Source of the DNA: an uncultured Candidatus Pelagibacter sp.
GTDB lineage: Bacteria > Pseudomonadota > Alphaproteobacteria > Pelagibacterales > Pelagibacteraceae
Length of the DNA stretch: 50,106 nucleotides
Assembly (NCBI GenBank): GCA_905616455.1
Contig: CAJQSW010000001.1
Span: 1-50,106, forward strand
Reading direction: 5' to 3'
Below are positions 25,562 to 34,536 of this stretch, piece by piece (position 1 is the first letter of the stretch; each line of letters starts with the position of its first letter). The position numbers and the translations under genes are program-made. The notes under the pieces were generated by a model. It made no database searches, was not told the origin of the DNA, and saw only the letters and a program-made list of their open reading frames with translations.

Positions 25562-26444
25562 TTTCTGATGAATTTATAGCAGAATTTTTCTTTAACAATA
25601 TTGATAATAATGAACCTAATTTTTCTCTAAGGTCTTTTCTTTCAACAATTAAATCTACAAATCCTGTTTTTTCAACATATTCACTTCTTTGAAAGCCATC
25701 AGGTAGTTCTTCCCTAACAGTTCCTTGAATTACACGAGCTCCTGCAAAAGCTATTAGAGCACCAGGCTCGGCTAAATGAATATCTCCCAACATTGCATAT
25801 GATGCGGTGATGCCACCAGCGGTCGGATCTGTTAATACAACAATATAGGGAAGGTTATTTTTTTTAAGCTCATTAATTGCCAAGGTAGTTCTAGTCATCT
25901 GTGAGAGTGAAATTAACGATTCCATCATTCTCATTCCTCCACCTGCAGTGAACACTATAAAAGGTTGTTCGTTTTCAATAGCATGTTGAATTCCATATAA
26001 GAAAGCCTCACCCTCAGCTGCACCAATTGAACCACCAACAAAATCAAAATCGGTTGCTACGGCTGTAATTTTTACATTTAGAATGTTGGTATTAACAACC
26101 ATCATTCCACAATTCATACCAGTTTTTTTTCTAGCAGCTTTTAATCTATCTTTGTAAGATTTAGAGTCACTCCAATTTAAAGGGTCATCTTGAGGAATTG
26201 GAGTTTTTAAAACTTCATAATTATTTTTACCAAAAATAACATCAAATCTTTGACGTGGGCTTATTCTGTGATGCTTATTACAAGATGGGCAAACCCATAA
26301 ATTATCCTCTAAATCTTTTTTTAAAATTGGACCCTTACAACAAGATGCCCAGTCGCTGTTAGCAATCTCTTCTTTACTCGCACGTTTCTTAATTATTCTT
26401 TTTATTTTTTCACCAAAACGAAGAGTTTTTTTAATCCAGTTCAT
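25515..26444 (-). CDS. accD: Acetyl-CoA carboxylase carboxyltransferase beta subunit
   Basis: With AccA transfers CO2 from carboxybiotin to acetyl-CoA, giving malonyl-CoA. An N-terminal zinc-ribbon region (DWASCCKGPI ... LWVCPSCNKH) precedes the crotonase-like core with GGSIGAAEGEAF, FTAGGGMRMMESL and the LTDPTAGGITASYAMLGD block. The first knuckle reads CC instead of CxxC, a degeneration also seen in other forms in alphaproteobacteria. It is 309 residues and overlaps trpA by 4 bases. accA is at 48780. Confidence 0.95.
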   Translation of the reverse strand: MNWIKKTLRFGEKIKRIIKKRASKEEIANSDWASCCKGPILKKDLEDNLWVCPSCNKHHRISPRQRFDVIFGKNNYEVLKTPIPQDDPLNWSDSKSYKDRLKAARKKTGMNCGMMVVNTNILNVKITAVATDFDFVGGSIGAAEGEAFLYGIQHAIENEQPFIVFTAGGGMRMMESLISLSQMTRTTLAINELKKNNLPYIVVLTDPTAGGITASYAMLGDIHLAEPGALIAFAGARVIQGTVREELPDGFQRSEYVEKTGFVDLIVERKDLREKLGSLLSILLKKNSAINSSENETSEDSRTLTKAAS

Positions 26445-27238
26445 ATAATTTTATTTCTTAATCTTTTTACAATATTAGTTACATTTGTGACAGGATTTTG
26501 TCTTTTTTTCAGTGATTTTGATATTTCTTTACACAAAGCACTACCAACCACTAATCCATCAGCCTTTCTTAGTGAGGCTATAGTTTTTTCTGTAATTCCA
26601 AAACCGATTACAATGTTCTTATTTTTATTTAAACTCTTAATCTTATTGTATCTTTCAAGTATTTTCTTTGGTGAAACTTTTAGTTTACCCCCCGTTGTTG
26701 AGAGCATACTGATATAGTAGACCATATCATGAGAATCCTTGATAATTTTTTTCATTCTATTTGTTGATGTAGTAGGAGAGACTAGTTGAATAAAGCTAAT
26801 ATTTTTCTTTTTACATTTTTTGGAAAAATTTTTATTTTCAGGGTAAGGTAAGTCAACAACAATTAAGCCATCAACACCAACTTTCTTACAAATATTGATA
26901 AAGTTATTATCACCATATTGATAAATCATATTGTAGTAACCCATTAAGATCACAGGTTTTGCTTGTTTAGATTTTTTAAAGTTCTTTACTATTGAAAAAA
27001 CATCTTTCATCTTAATGCCATTTTTTAAAGCTCTGAAGGCACTTGATTGAATTTGTCCACCATCTGCAATTGGAGTGTTATGAGGAAAACCTATTTCACA
27101 AATATCAGCATAGTCTGCAATTGATTTTAATATTTCTAGTGATTTTTTTTTACTATTGTCACCTGCAACTGTGTAAGTGAGTAATGCAGGTCTTTTTTGA
27201 TTCTTAGTTTTTTTAAATGCTAAATTAATTAAAGACAT
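26441..27238 (-). CDS. trpA: Tryptophan synthase alpha subunit
   Basis: Cleaves indole-3-glycerol phosphate to indole, which is passed to TrpB. The 265-residue TIM barrel keeps the catalytic pair: Glu in EIGFPHNTPIAD and Asp eleven residues later. VILMGYYNMIYQYG, VDGLIVVDLPYPE and the phosphate-binding IGFGITEKT are also present. The usual PFSDPLADGP is changed to PHNTPIADGG. It lies one base after trpB and overlaps accD by 4. Confidence 0.94.
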   Translation of the reverse strand: MSLINLAFKKTKNQKRPALLTYTVAGDNSKKKSLEILKSIADYADICEIGFPHNTPIADGGQIQSSAFRALKNGIKMKDVFSIVKNFKKSKQAKPVILMGYYNMIYQYGDNNFINICKKVGVDGLIVVDLPYPENKNFSKKCKKKNISFIQLVSPTTSTNRMKKIIKDSHDMVYYISMLSTTGGKLKVSPKKILERYNKIKSLNKNKNIVIGFGITEKTIASLRKADGLVVGSALCKEISKSLKKRQNPVTNVTNIVKRLRNKII

Positions 27239-27239
27239 C

Positions 27240-28472
27240 TTAATTAATTATCCCCAATCTTGCTTTTAAAATGTCTCTATCTTTTTTGGCATCCCCACAT
27301 GAGTTTACTATAATAATTGTATCCTCGCTTAACTTAGGAGCAATTTTAATTGCTTCTGCAAAAGCATGGCATGGCTCTAAACTTGGATTGATTTTTTCAA
27401 GTTTCGTAACAAGCTTATAAGCATTTAAAGCACCCTCATCTGTTGCGGATGTATACCTTGCTCTTCTAGTGTCTTTTAGGAAGCAGTGAATAGGGGATAC
27501 ACCAGGGTAATCTAATCCAGCAGAAATGGAAGCAGTGTCATTAATTTGCCCTTCATTATTTTGGCAAACATAAGCAGCAGCCCCGTGTAAAATTCCAAGT
27601 TTAGCACCATTCGTTAAAGGTGCCGCATGAAGTTTAGAGTTTTTTGGTCCACCCGCCTCAACACCTATTAATTCAATTCTTTTTTTATTATAATCTATAA
27701 ATTGACTCCAAAAACCGTATGCTGAACTTCCACCACCCACACAATTAATGAGTTTAATGTTTTTTGGAATTTTTTTAAATTCAGATTGAATTTGAATTTT
27801 CAACTCTCTTGAAATTTGAGCTGTACTCCAACCACAAATTTTAACAAATATATTAGGACCAACTGTCGAGCCAACACACATATGAGTATTATCACAATTT
27901 GAGACCCAGTACCTCATACACTCACTAACAGCATCAACAAGTGTTTGACTTCCAGAGTAAACAGGCACAACTGTAGCCCCATTTTTTTTCATTGCATAAA
28001 CGTTTGGTTTTTGTCTTTTTATATCTTTTGCACCCATAAATATTTTGCATTTAAGACCAAATTTCTTAGCAGCCATGCTTAACATCTTGCCAGCATAACC
28101 GGCCCCTGTATCACCTACGACATATTTTTTGCCTGCTTCTTTAGCAATAAGACAATGGACTGTCGCATTATATATTTTATGAGCACCTCCGTTAGCCTCA
28201 GACACCATTTTGGCATATATTTGAGCACCGCCTAAATAATTAGATAGGTTTTGTAGCTTTATAAATGATGTGGGTGATCCTATGTAGTTCTTGAAATAAT
28301 AGTCTCTTTGTTTGAGAAATTTTTTATTATATCTAAGCCTTTCAAAGAGAATAGTTAAATCCTCAACAGGTTTTTTTAGTGTCTCTGGAATAAAATTACC
28401 ACCAAACTTGCCACCCCAAAAACCACTTTTGTCATGTTGGTCAATTAAAGGAATTTCTTTTTTAAGTTTCAT
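27240..28472 (-). CDS. trpB: Tryptophan synthase beta subunit, divergent
   Basis: PLP enzyme that joins indole and serine to make tryptophan. At 410 residues it has the full TrpB length. The PLP lysine is Lys99 in SEANGGAHKIYNAT and the phosphate loop is VGGGSSAYGFW. The motif that is normally ETGAGQHG reads DTGAGYAG (Asp121), replacing the catalytic Glu, at the correct 22-residue distance from the lysine. The C-terminal motif is SCGDAKKDRDI rather than GRGDKD. Flanking trpF and trpA leave little doubt about its role. It overlaps trpF by 11 bases. Confidence 0.92.
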   Translation of the reverse strand: MKLKKEIPLIDQHDKSGFWGGKFGGNFIPETLKKPVEDLTILFERLRYNKKFLKQRDYYFKNYIGSPTSFIKLQNLSNYLGGAQIYAKMVSEANGGAHKIYNATVHCLIAKEAGKKYVVGDTGAGYAGKMLSMAAKKFGLKCKIFMGAKDIKRQKPNVYAMKKNGATVVPVYSGSQTLVDAVSECMRYWVSNCDNTHMCVGSTVGPNIFVKICGWSTAQISRELKIQIQSEFKKIPKNIKLINCVGGGSSAYGFWSQFIDYNKKRIELIGVEAGGPKNSKLHAAPLTNGAKLGILHGAAAYVCQNNEGQINDTASISAGLDYPGVSPIHCFLKDTRRARYTSATDEGALNAYKLVTKLEKINPSLEPCHAFAEAIKIAPKLSEDTIIIVNSCGDAKKDRDILKARLGIIN

Positions 28473-29085
28473 TATTAATTTGCTTAATTTTGTTTAAAAA
28501 AATATTTATTTTTGAAATATCTTTTAATCCAGATGTTTCTAGACCTCCAGAAATATCTACAGTGTCTGCTATTTCTTTGAAATTTTCAAGATTATCTTCT
28601 ATCTGAATATTTCCTGCTAACATTAACTCTTTATTTATTTTAAGATTTTTAATTAATTGGTGGTCAAAAGATATACTTTTTTCATAACCCTTGCTGTCGA
28701 ATAATACTATGTCGGCAAACTCATTAAATTCCATATATTTGACAACATCATTTTGGTCTTTAATAGTGATAGCAACTATAATTTTTTTATTATATTTTTC
28801 TATGATAGATTTTACCTCAACTGGAGTGCAATCATAAATTTGATAATAATCAAAAGGTAAATCTTTTATTTTCTCGAGAATATTTTCATCTGGCTGCACT
28901 AATACGGCAACATATTTTGAATTTCTTTTATCTATTCTTAAAAGTTCTTTGAGATAATTGTACTCAACAAATCTTTTAGATTTTGGAAAGTTAACAATAA
29001 AACCAATATACTGAGGTGGATGAGGGTGTTCTGTTAAGTATTTTAATGTATCAGAATCAGATATTCCACAAATTTTCGACTTCAT
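28462..29085 (-). CDS. trpF: Phosphoribosylanthranilate isomerase
   Basis: Isomerises phosphoribosylanthranilate to CdRP in tryptophan synthesis. The 207-residue TIM barrel begins KSKICGISD with the catalytic Cys; the catalytic Asp is in LFDSKGYEKS, and the phosphate-binding motifs are LAGNIQIEDN and DISGGLETSGLKD. It abuts pyrF and overlaps trpB by 11 bases. Much of the middle is divergent, as in its trpA and trpB neighbours. Confidence 0.92.
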   Translation of the reverse strand: MKSKICGISDSDTLKYLTEHPHPPQYIGFIVNFPKSKRFVEYNYLKELLRIDKRNSKYVAVLVQPDENILEKIKDLPFDYYQIYDCTPVEVKSIIEKYNKKIIVAITIKDQNDVVKYMEFNEFADIVLFDSKGYEKSISFDHQLIKNLKINKELMLAGNIQIEDNLENFKEIADTVDISGGLETSGLKDISKINIFLNKIKQINNET

Positions 29086-29763
29086 CTAATCTATCGAGGA
29101 AAGGATTCTTTTTATATTCTCTTTGGGGTTACCTTTAGTGATAGGTCTGCCAATTATTAGACAATCACTACCTTCTTTAATTGCTTGATTAGCATCCATA
29201 GTTCTTTTTTGATCGTCTTGTGAATCTTCCATTCTAATTCCTGGTGTAAAACATTTCAGATTTGGTGCAATTTTTTTAATCATTTTAATCTCAAGAGGAC
29301 TGCAAATAACACCATATAATTTAGCTTCCACTGCAATTTTAATTAACTTTTGAACTTGATCTTCGACTTTGTTATTAAAACCTAAACTTTCTAAATCTTT
29401 ATCATCAAAACTTGTTAAAACAGAAACACCTAATAGATTTATGTTAATTTTTTGAGCTGCATGATTTGCAGCTTTAAGAGCATCCAGTCCATTTAGAAGG
29501 TGAACTGTTGCATAATTTACATTTAAACACATAAGTGATTTTACTGATTCAACTAACGTGTTTTTAATATCAAAAAATTTTCCATCATAGAAAATAGGCT
29601 TTTTAAATTTCGAAAGTTCTTTAATTTCTTCAGGACTTCTTTGAGTTATATATTGTAGTCCAATTTTAATTCCTGAAATATCTTCATGAATTAATTCTAA
29701 TAGATCTAATATTTCTTTTTGGCTTGATACATCGCATGCCACAAAGATGTTTTTATTGGTCAT
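29086..29763 (-). CDS. pyrF: Orotidine 5'-phosphate decarboxylase
   Basis: Last step of UMP synthesis. The catalytic tetrad region reads FYDGKFFDIKNT, where the usual form is DLKFHDIPNT; the Asp-Lys-Asp residues are kept while His is Phe and Pro is Lys. The start IFVACDVSSQKE, GVICSPLEI, CFTPGIRM and IIGRPITKGNP are the phosphate and nucleotide contacts. It is 225 residues and overlaps ihfB by 11 bases. Confidence 0.94.
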   Translation of the reverse strand: MTNKNIFVACDVSSQKEILDLLELIHEDISGIKIGLQYITQRSPEEIKELSKFKKPIFYDGKFFDIKNTLVESVKSLMCLNVNYATVHLLNGLDALKAANHAAQKININLLGVSVLTSFDDKDLESLGFNNKVEDQVQKLIKIAVEAKLYGVICSPLEIKMIKKIAPNLKCFTPGIRMEDSQDDQKRTMDANQAIKEGSDCLIIGRPITKGNPKENIKRILSSID

Positions 29764-30043
29764 TGTTTAATTTTTTAAACATTTCTTTTGCCATTTTAAA
29801 GTGAATTGTTTTCTTTTCAGGTGTATTTATTTTTTCGCCAGTTTTAGGGTTTCGGGATATTCTAGCTTTTTGAATATTTGTTGAAAACATACCAAAACCT
29901 CTCAATTCGACACGATCTCCACGTTTGAGTGCCTGTTTAATCTCACCTAAAATTATATCTATGAACTTTTCGAGATCTTTTTTTAAAAAATTGGGGTAAT
30001 TTCTGGCTAGCTGTTTTAGAAGTTTTGATTTAACAATTGCCAA
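29753..30043 (-). CDS. ihfB: Integration host factor beta subunit
   Basis: A 96-residue HU/IHF fold nucleoid protein that bends DNA. Motifs are LKRGDRVELRGFGMFS and the DNA-inserting arm ARISRNPKTGEKI with the key Pro. Location 3 bases after rpsA, the standard place for ihfB, separates it from HU. The partner ihfA is not in the window. Confidence 0.93.
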   Translation of the reverse strand: MAIVKSKLLKQLARNYPNFLKKDLEKFIDIILGEIKQALKRGDRVELRGFGMFSTNIQKARISRNPKTGEKINTPEKKTIHFKMAKEMFKKLNNDQ

Positions 30044-30046
30044 TTG

Positions 30047-31777
30047 TTATTCGTCCTTTTTTTTCTTTTTTTCTAAATCTTCAGACAGAGATGAAAAGGG
30101 TAAGTTTTTTCCAGAACCTTCAGAGCCATATTTGTCTAAAGCATTTTTTCTCTCCATTTCCTCTAGTAATTTAATACTCAGTGTAACTTTTCTCTTATCA
30201 AATTCTAGTTCACTAATTGCAGCATCTACAGACTCTCCTCCAGTCCAACGTGTTGCTCTTTGATCTGCAGCATTTACAGCAATTTGTGACTTTTTAATTA
30301 TAAAATCCATCTCTAAACCAACAGGTCTCACAGTTAAACCTTTGTTATCAGCTGAAACAACTTTAACAGTAATAGTATCTTTGACTTTTTTATCTTTAAA
30401 GAAATTAAATGGATCTGGCATTGTTTGACGAAGGCCTACTCTAACTTTTTGTTCAGCTGCTTTAACTTCTAAAACTTTAACTTTTAATTTGTCACTAATT
30501 TTATATTTAGTTAATTCTTCTTCACCCTTTGCGAGATAAGTAAGATCATTACAATGTAAGAATGCATCAATATCTAAACCATCAATTTTTAAGAAAAGAG
30601 AATATTCATTTTTACTAACTACCTCACCTTCAATATCAGATCCAACTGGGTATTTTTTTTCAAAAGTATCAAAAGGGTTTTCAGTTGTTAAACGATGTGA
30701 AATTGCAACTCTTCTTTTCTCTTTATCGATTTCAGTGATAACACAATCAATCTCATCACCAGTTTTAAACATTTTTTTTGCTGATATATTTTTCTTAGTC
30801 CAGCTTAATTCACTCGAGTGTAATAAAGTGGACAGTCCTGTTTCAAGTTCACAGAATGCGCCAAAATCCATTAACTTAACAACTTTAACTTTATAGATTT
30901 TATTTAGTTCATAATTTGTAATATTTTCAAATGGGTCTGGTGAAAGTTGTTTAACAGAACAACCAACTTGTAATTTTTCTTTATCCACTGTAATTACTAG
31001 TAAATCGTGTTTTTCACCAATCGTGAAAACTTCATCAGGATGATTAACTCTAGAATAAGAAATTTCTTGAAGGTGTACTAATACATCAAGCTCACCATTA
31101 ACACTAAAGAAACAACCAAACGAACTATAACCTTTTACTTCGGCTCCTTTAATTACATCTCCAACTTTAAATTTTTCAACTATTTTAATTTTGTCTTCCT
31201 TTTTAAAAGATGAAATAATTTCTCTTCTAGAAACACAAGCATTTCCTCTAACTTTATCTAGCTTAATAAGAGCAAACTTTTGTGGTTCATTCATTAAATG
31301 GCTAATATCTTTTAACGGTTTATCTGAAATCTGTGATCCTGGTAAAAACATTAAAGATCCAGTATCGATATGTTCAACAATACATCCACCTTTAACACGC
31401 CCAGTAATTTTACCCATGATAGGTTCATTCTTTTCATAAGCTTCAACAAGCTTATCCCAACCTTGAATTTTTTGTGCCTTAGAAGCTGATACTAATACTT
31501 CACCTTTTTTATCTTCTAGTCTTTCTAGAAGGACTGAAATTTTTTCACCAACTTTTGCCTTATCAAGCATACCCATACTTTTTAACTCATTAATATCTAA
31601 AATTGGTTCAGATTTTAATCCTGGTACCTCTAGGAACACAAAGTTATTCGTTACTTTATTTACTACACCAGTAATTATTTTTCCTTCTTCAAGGTTTGCT
31701 GTTTTAGTAAACTGTGAATTTAGTAGTTGTTCGAATTCTTTTGAGGCAGGGCTTGAAAGATCTTTATAAATTTCCAT
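30047..31777 (-). CDS. rpsA: Ribosomal protein S1
   Basis: 30S protein that binds mRNA leaders, essential where Shine-Dalgarno signals are weak. The 576 residues hold six S1 (OB-fold) domains; repeats can be followed by the recurring FGAFCEL, FGCFFSV and similar cores and by the recurring DPF(E/N/D) between domains (for example LSPDPFENI, TTENPFDTF, TMPDPFNFF). A lysine-rich tail ends the protein. Its ATG overlaps the cmk stop by one base. Confidence 0.97.
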   Translation of the reverse strand: MEIYKDLSSPASKEFEQLLNSQFTKTANLEEGKIITGVVNKVTNNFVFLEVPGLKSEPILDINELKSMGMLDKAKVGEKISVLLERLEDKKGEVLVSASKAQKIQGWDKLVEAYEKNEPIMGKITGRVKGGCIVEHIDTGSLMFLPGSQISDKPLKDISHLMNEPQKFALIKLDKVRGNACVSRREIISSFKKEDKIKIVEKFKVGDVIKGAEVKGYSSFGCFFSVNGELDVLVHLQEISYSRVNHPDEVFTIGEKHDLLVITVDKEKLQVGCSVKQLSPDPFENITNYELNKIYKVKVVKLMDFGAFCELETGLSTLLHSSELSWTKKNISAKKMFKTGDEIDCVITEIDKEKRRVAISHRLTTENPFDTFEKKYPVGSDIEGEVVSKNEYSLFLKIDGLDIDAFLHCNDLTYLAKGEEELTKYKISDKLKVKVLEVKAAEQKVRVGLRQTMPDPFNFFKDKKVKDTITVKVVSADNKGLTVRPVGLEMDFIIKKSQIAVNAADQRATRWTGGESVDAAISELEFDKRKVTLSIKLLEEMERKNALDKYGSEGSGKNLPFSSLSEDLEKKKKKDE

Positions 31778-32430
31778 TAAGTTTTAAGTTTCCTATTCAT
31801 AATTTGTTTAATTTTTAAAAAACAAGCTCTTTTAGTGTGCTTCGTAGTATTTATCAATACCGAATCTTTTGTTTTCTTTAGAGGTGAGATTTTTCTATTA
31901 TAGTCACTTTTATCACGTTTTTTGATGCTTTTTAAGACTTCATTAAAGGATATTTTCTTATTTAACAACTTTAATTCTTTATACCTTCTTAAAGCTCTAG
32001 TTTTTACATTTGCAGTTATAAAAAATTTAAAGTCAGCATCAGGGATTATCTTATAAGTTATGTCTCTTCCATCTAGACAGGATCCGTTATATTTTTTAGG
32101 AGGGTGGTAGGCACTTTTAATTTGAAAAGCATGAACAAGCGTTCTTATTTCTTTATCTTTTGATATTATTGAGGCCATTGTTCCAACCTCATCAGATAGT
32201 AATTTATTATTTTGTAAATCTTTCATGGTTAATTTATTAATTATTTTTTTTATCAAAATATGACTATATTTTTTTGGTTGTGTAAGTTTAATATTTGCAA
32301 TTAGTCTATAAATTTTTCCTGTATCTAAATAAAATAAATTAAAGTGTTTTGAGATAAGTTTTGCTTGAGTTCCTGCTCCTGCTGCAGCTGGAGAGTCTAT
32401 TGCTACTTTAATTTTATTTTTTAGTTTCAT
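31777..32430 (-). CDS. cmk: Cytidylate kinase with altered Walker A
   Basis: Phosphorylates CMP and dCMP. The place beside rpsA and the motifs FYLDTGKIYRL, SCLDGRDITYKIIPDADFKFF, RALRRYKEL and KRDKSDYNRKISPL fit Cmk, and 217 residues is the usual length. The P-loop, normally DGPAASGKGT, reads DSPAAAGAGT (residues 12-21): Ala19 takes the place of the Walker lysine. Lys24 is the next lysine and might substitute. No frameshift or decay is visible elsewhere. It overlaps aroA by 4 bases and rpsA by one. Confidence 0.9.
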   Translation of the reverse strand: MKLKNKIKVAIDSPAAAGAGTQAKLISKHFNLFYLDTGKIYRLIANIKLTQPKKYSHILIKKIINKLTMKDLQNNKLLSDEVGTMASIISKDKEIRTLVHAFQIKSAYHPPKKYNGSCLDGRDITYKIIPDADFKFFITANVKTRALRRYKELKLLNKKISFNEVLKSIKKRDKSDYNRKISPLKKTKDSVLINTTKHTKRACFLKIKQIMNRKLKT

Positions 32431-33755
32431 AAAGGTTCATTATTTATTTTTGTAATTATACTGAGAAAAGACGGGAAGGAAGTGTTAATAGAATCTTTGT
32501 CATGAATTTTCCATTTTCCACCACATGTTAGAGCAGCAATTGTACTCATCATAAAAACTCTATGATCTTTCAAGTAATTTTTAATTATTATAAGTTTTTT
32601 TATTTCTAAATTGGGCTGTCCATATATTTTAATCGAGTCTTTAGTTAACTTTGTTTTGATACCCATCATGTTTAAAATCTTAGAACCCCAATCCAACCTT
32701 GGGCTCTCTTTTTGATTGAGTTCTGAAATATCCTTAAAATGAGAGACTCCTTTTGCCCTAGCTGCTATTAAAAAAATAATTAAAAATTCATCTATAGCAC
32801 TACTATTTAACTCTGGTGGACAATTTATAGCTTTAAGATTTTTTGAACTTTTAATCAAAATATCAGAAATTTTTTCACCTCTGTAATTTTTTTCATTTTT
32901 AAGTGATATTTTGGCACCCATCATTTTTAAAATCTTAATAACACCCATTCTTGAAGGATTGATGTTTACATTTTTAATCAATAGTTTTGAGTCGTTAGCC
33001 AAAGTTGTTAGTACAATAAAAAAAGCACTTGAACTAATGTCACCAGGAATTTTATAATCAAAAGCGTTAATTTTTTTTGGTTGTTTAATATTTATAAAAT
33101 CATATTTTTTTGTTTTTTTGATTTTGATAGGTATTTTTAAATATTTAAAAAGTAACTCAGTGTGATTTCTTGATTTTTTTGCTTTTATAGTTGTTGTGCC
33201 AGAAGCATTAAGCGCCGCAAGCATAACGCTACTTTTGCATTGAGCAGAACCTTTATTTTCTAAATATTTAATCCCCTCAACAAATTCTGAGCCAAGAATT
33301 GATAATGGCAATTTATTTATCCTTTTATGATAAAATTTAGCACCAAATTTTTTTAATGGTGTAGTTATTCTTGAAAAATCTCTTTTGGATAAGCTTTTAT
33401 CTCCAATTAATTTAATCTTTTGTGGTGATTTTATAAGTAAACCTAGCAGTAGTCTTCCAAGTGTTCCTGAGTTTTTAGCATTTAATGTGAGATTTTTCTT
33501 ATAATTAAAACCATTAATTCCACCCCCATAAACCTCACAATTATTTTTATTTATTAAAACTTTTATTCCTAGTTTTTTTACAGAATCTATAGCTGCGAGC
33601 ACATCTTCAGACATTAAAAGATTATAGGCTTTAGATTTTCCAACTGCTTGAGATGCAATAAGAACAAATCTAATACTTAGACTCTTATCTCCACTTACAT
33701 TTATTTTTTTGTTAAATTTTTTTATTTTATTTTTAACAATCAATACTTTTGACAT
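32427..33755 (-). CDS. aroA: 3-phosphoshikimate 1-carboxyvinyltransferase
   Basis: EPSP synthase of the chorismate pathway, also the glyphosate target. The 442-residue protein shows VSGDKSLSIRFVLIA, NSGTLGRLLLGLL, IGDKSLSKRD, GSAQCKSSVMLAAL, SRNHTEL, IPGDISSSAF and the late AIDEFL and LNQKESPRLD. The pattern is closer to the class II (alphaproteobacterial, low-glyphosate-affinity) group, but the GDxSLxxRP proline is Asp. It sits between lptB and cmk, both within 4 bases. Confidence 0.94.
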   Translation of the reverse strand: MSKVLIVKNKIKKFNKKINVSGDKSLSIRFVLIASQAVGKSKAYNLLMSEDVLAAIDSVKKLGIKVLINKNNCEVYGGGINGFNYKKNLTLNAKNSGTLGRLLLGLLIKSPQKIKLIGDKSLSKRDFSRITTPLKKFGAKFYHKRINKLPLSILGSEFVEGIKYLENKGSAQCKSSVMLAALNASGTTTIKAKKSRNHTELLFKYLKIPIKIKKTKKYDFINIKQPKKINAFDYKIPGDISSSAFFIVLTTLANDSKLLIKNVNINPSRMGVIKILKMMGAKISLKNEKNYRGEKISDILIKSSKNLKAINCPPELNSSAIDEFLIIFLIAARAKGVSHFKDISELNQKESPRLDWGSKILNMMGIKTKLTKDSIKIYGQPNLEIKKLIIIKNYLKDHRVFMMSTIAALTCGGKWKIHDKDSINTSFPSFLSIITKINNEPL

Positions 33756-33758
33756 TTC

Positions 33759-34535
33759 TTAATTATACTTAAAAGAGTCTCCAAAATAAGCAGACTTAGC
33801 ATTGATGTTATTAATTAGTTCTGAAGGACTCCCCTTTGCAACTATTCTACAATTAGAAATAACAATAGCCACATCAACACACGATAATAAATCTCTAGCC
33901 TGATGGTCGCATAGAATTATTGTTATTCCTTCCTCAGATTGTAAATTTACAATAATTTGTTGTAACATTTTAATAGTCATAACATCTAATGCAGCAAAAG
34001 GCTCATCAAGTAAGAGTATTTTAGGATTACCTAGTAAGGCTAATGAAATAACTAATCGTTTTTTTTGACCACCAGATAATAAATCTGCCTTAACATCACG
34101 GACTGCATCAAGTTCAAATTTTGAAATTAATGAATTTATTTTTTCATATCTTATTTTCTTATCGTTAATCAAAAGTTCACCAATTGCATTTAAATTTTCT
34201 AATAAGGTTAAATCATGAAAATATCCACCATACTGAGGAACATATCCAATTTTAAATTCTGTAGTTCGTAAATAAATTGGATGATCATTAATATTTTGTG
34301 AGCCAATAATTATTGAGCCATAGTCAGGCTTGATAAGACCTGTAATTAGATTAAAGATTGTAGATTTACCAACACCATTCGGGCCTAATAGGCCAAGAAC
34401 TTGGCCTGCGTTAACGTCAAAACTTATATTATCCAAAATTTTTCGTTTCCCAAACGAAAGAGACAATGATTCTAATTTTATTGCTATTTTTGGTTTTTTA
34501 AAAGATTTAATTCTAAATTTTTTTATAATAGCCAT
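33759..34535 (-). CDS. lptB: LPS export ABC transporter ATPase
   Basis: ATPase of the LptBFG complex that drives lipopolysaccharide out of the inner membrane. Walker A is GPNGVGKST, the signature is LSGGQKKRL, and Walker B is ILLLDEPFAALD, followed by the switch His in ILCDHQARD. I chose the ATG at 34535, one base after lptC; an in-frame TTG at 34547 would overlap it. The start carries about 20 extra basic residues (IIKKFRIKSFKKPK). The 258-residue length is otherwise normal. lptA, which is usually between lptC and lptB, is absent. Confidence 0.93.
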   Translation of the reverse strand: MAIIKKFRIKSFKKPKIAIKLESLSLSFGKRKILDNISFDVNAGQVLGLLGPNGVGKSTIFNLITGLIKPDYGSIIIGSQNINDHPIYLRTTEFKIGYVPQYGGYFHDLTLLENLNAIGELLINDKKIRYEKINSLISKFELDAVRDVKADLLSGGQKKRLVISLALLGNPKILLLDEPFAALDVMTIKMLQQIIVNLQSEEGITIILCDHQARDLLSCVDVAIVISNCRIVAKGSPSELINNINAKSAYFGDSFKYN

Positions 34536-34536
34536 T

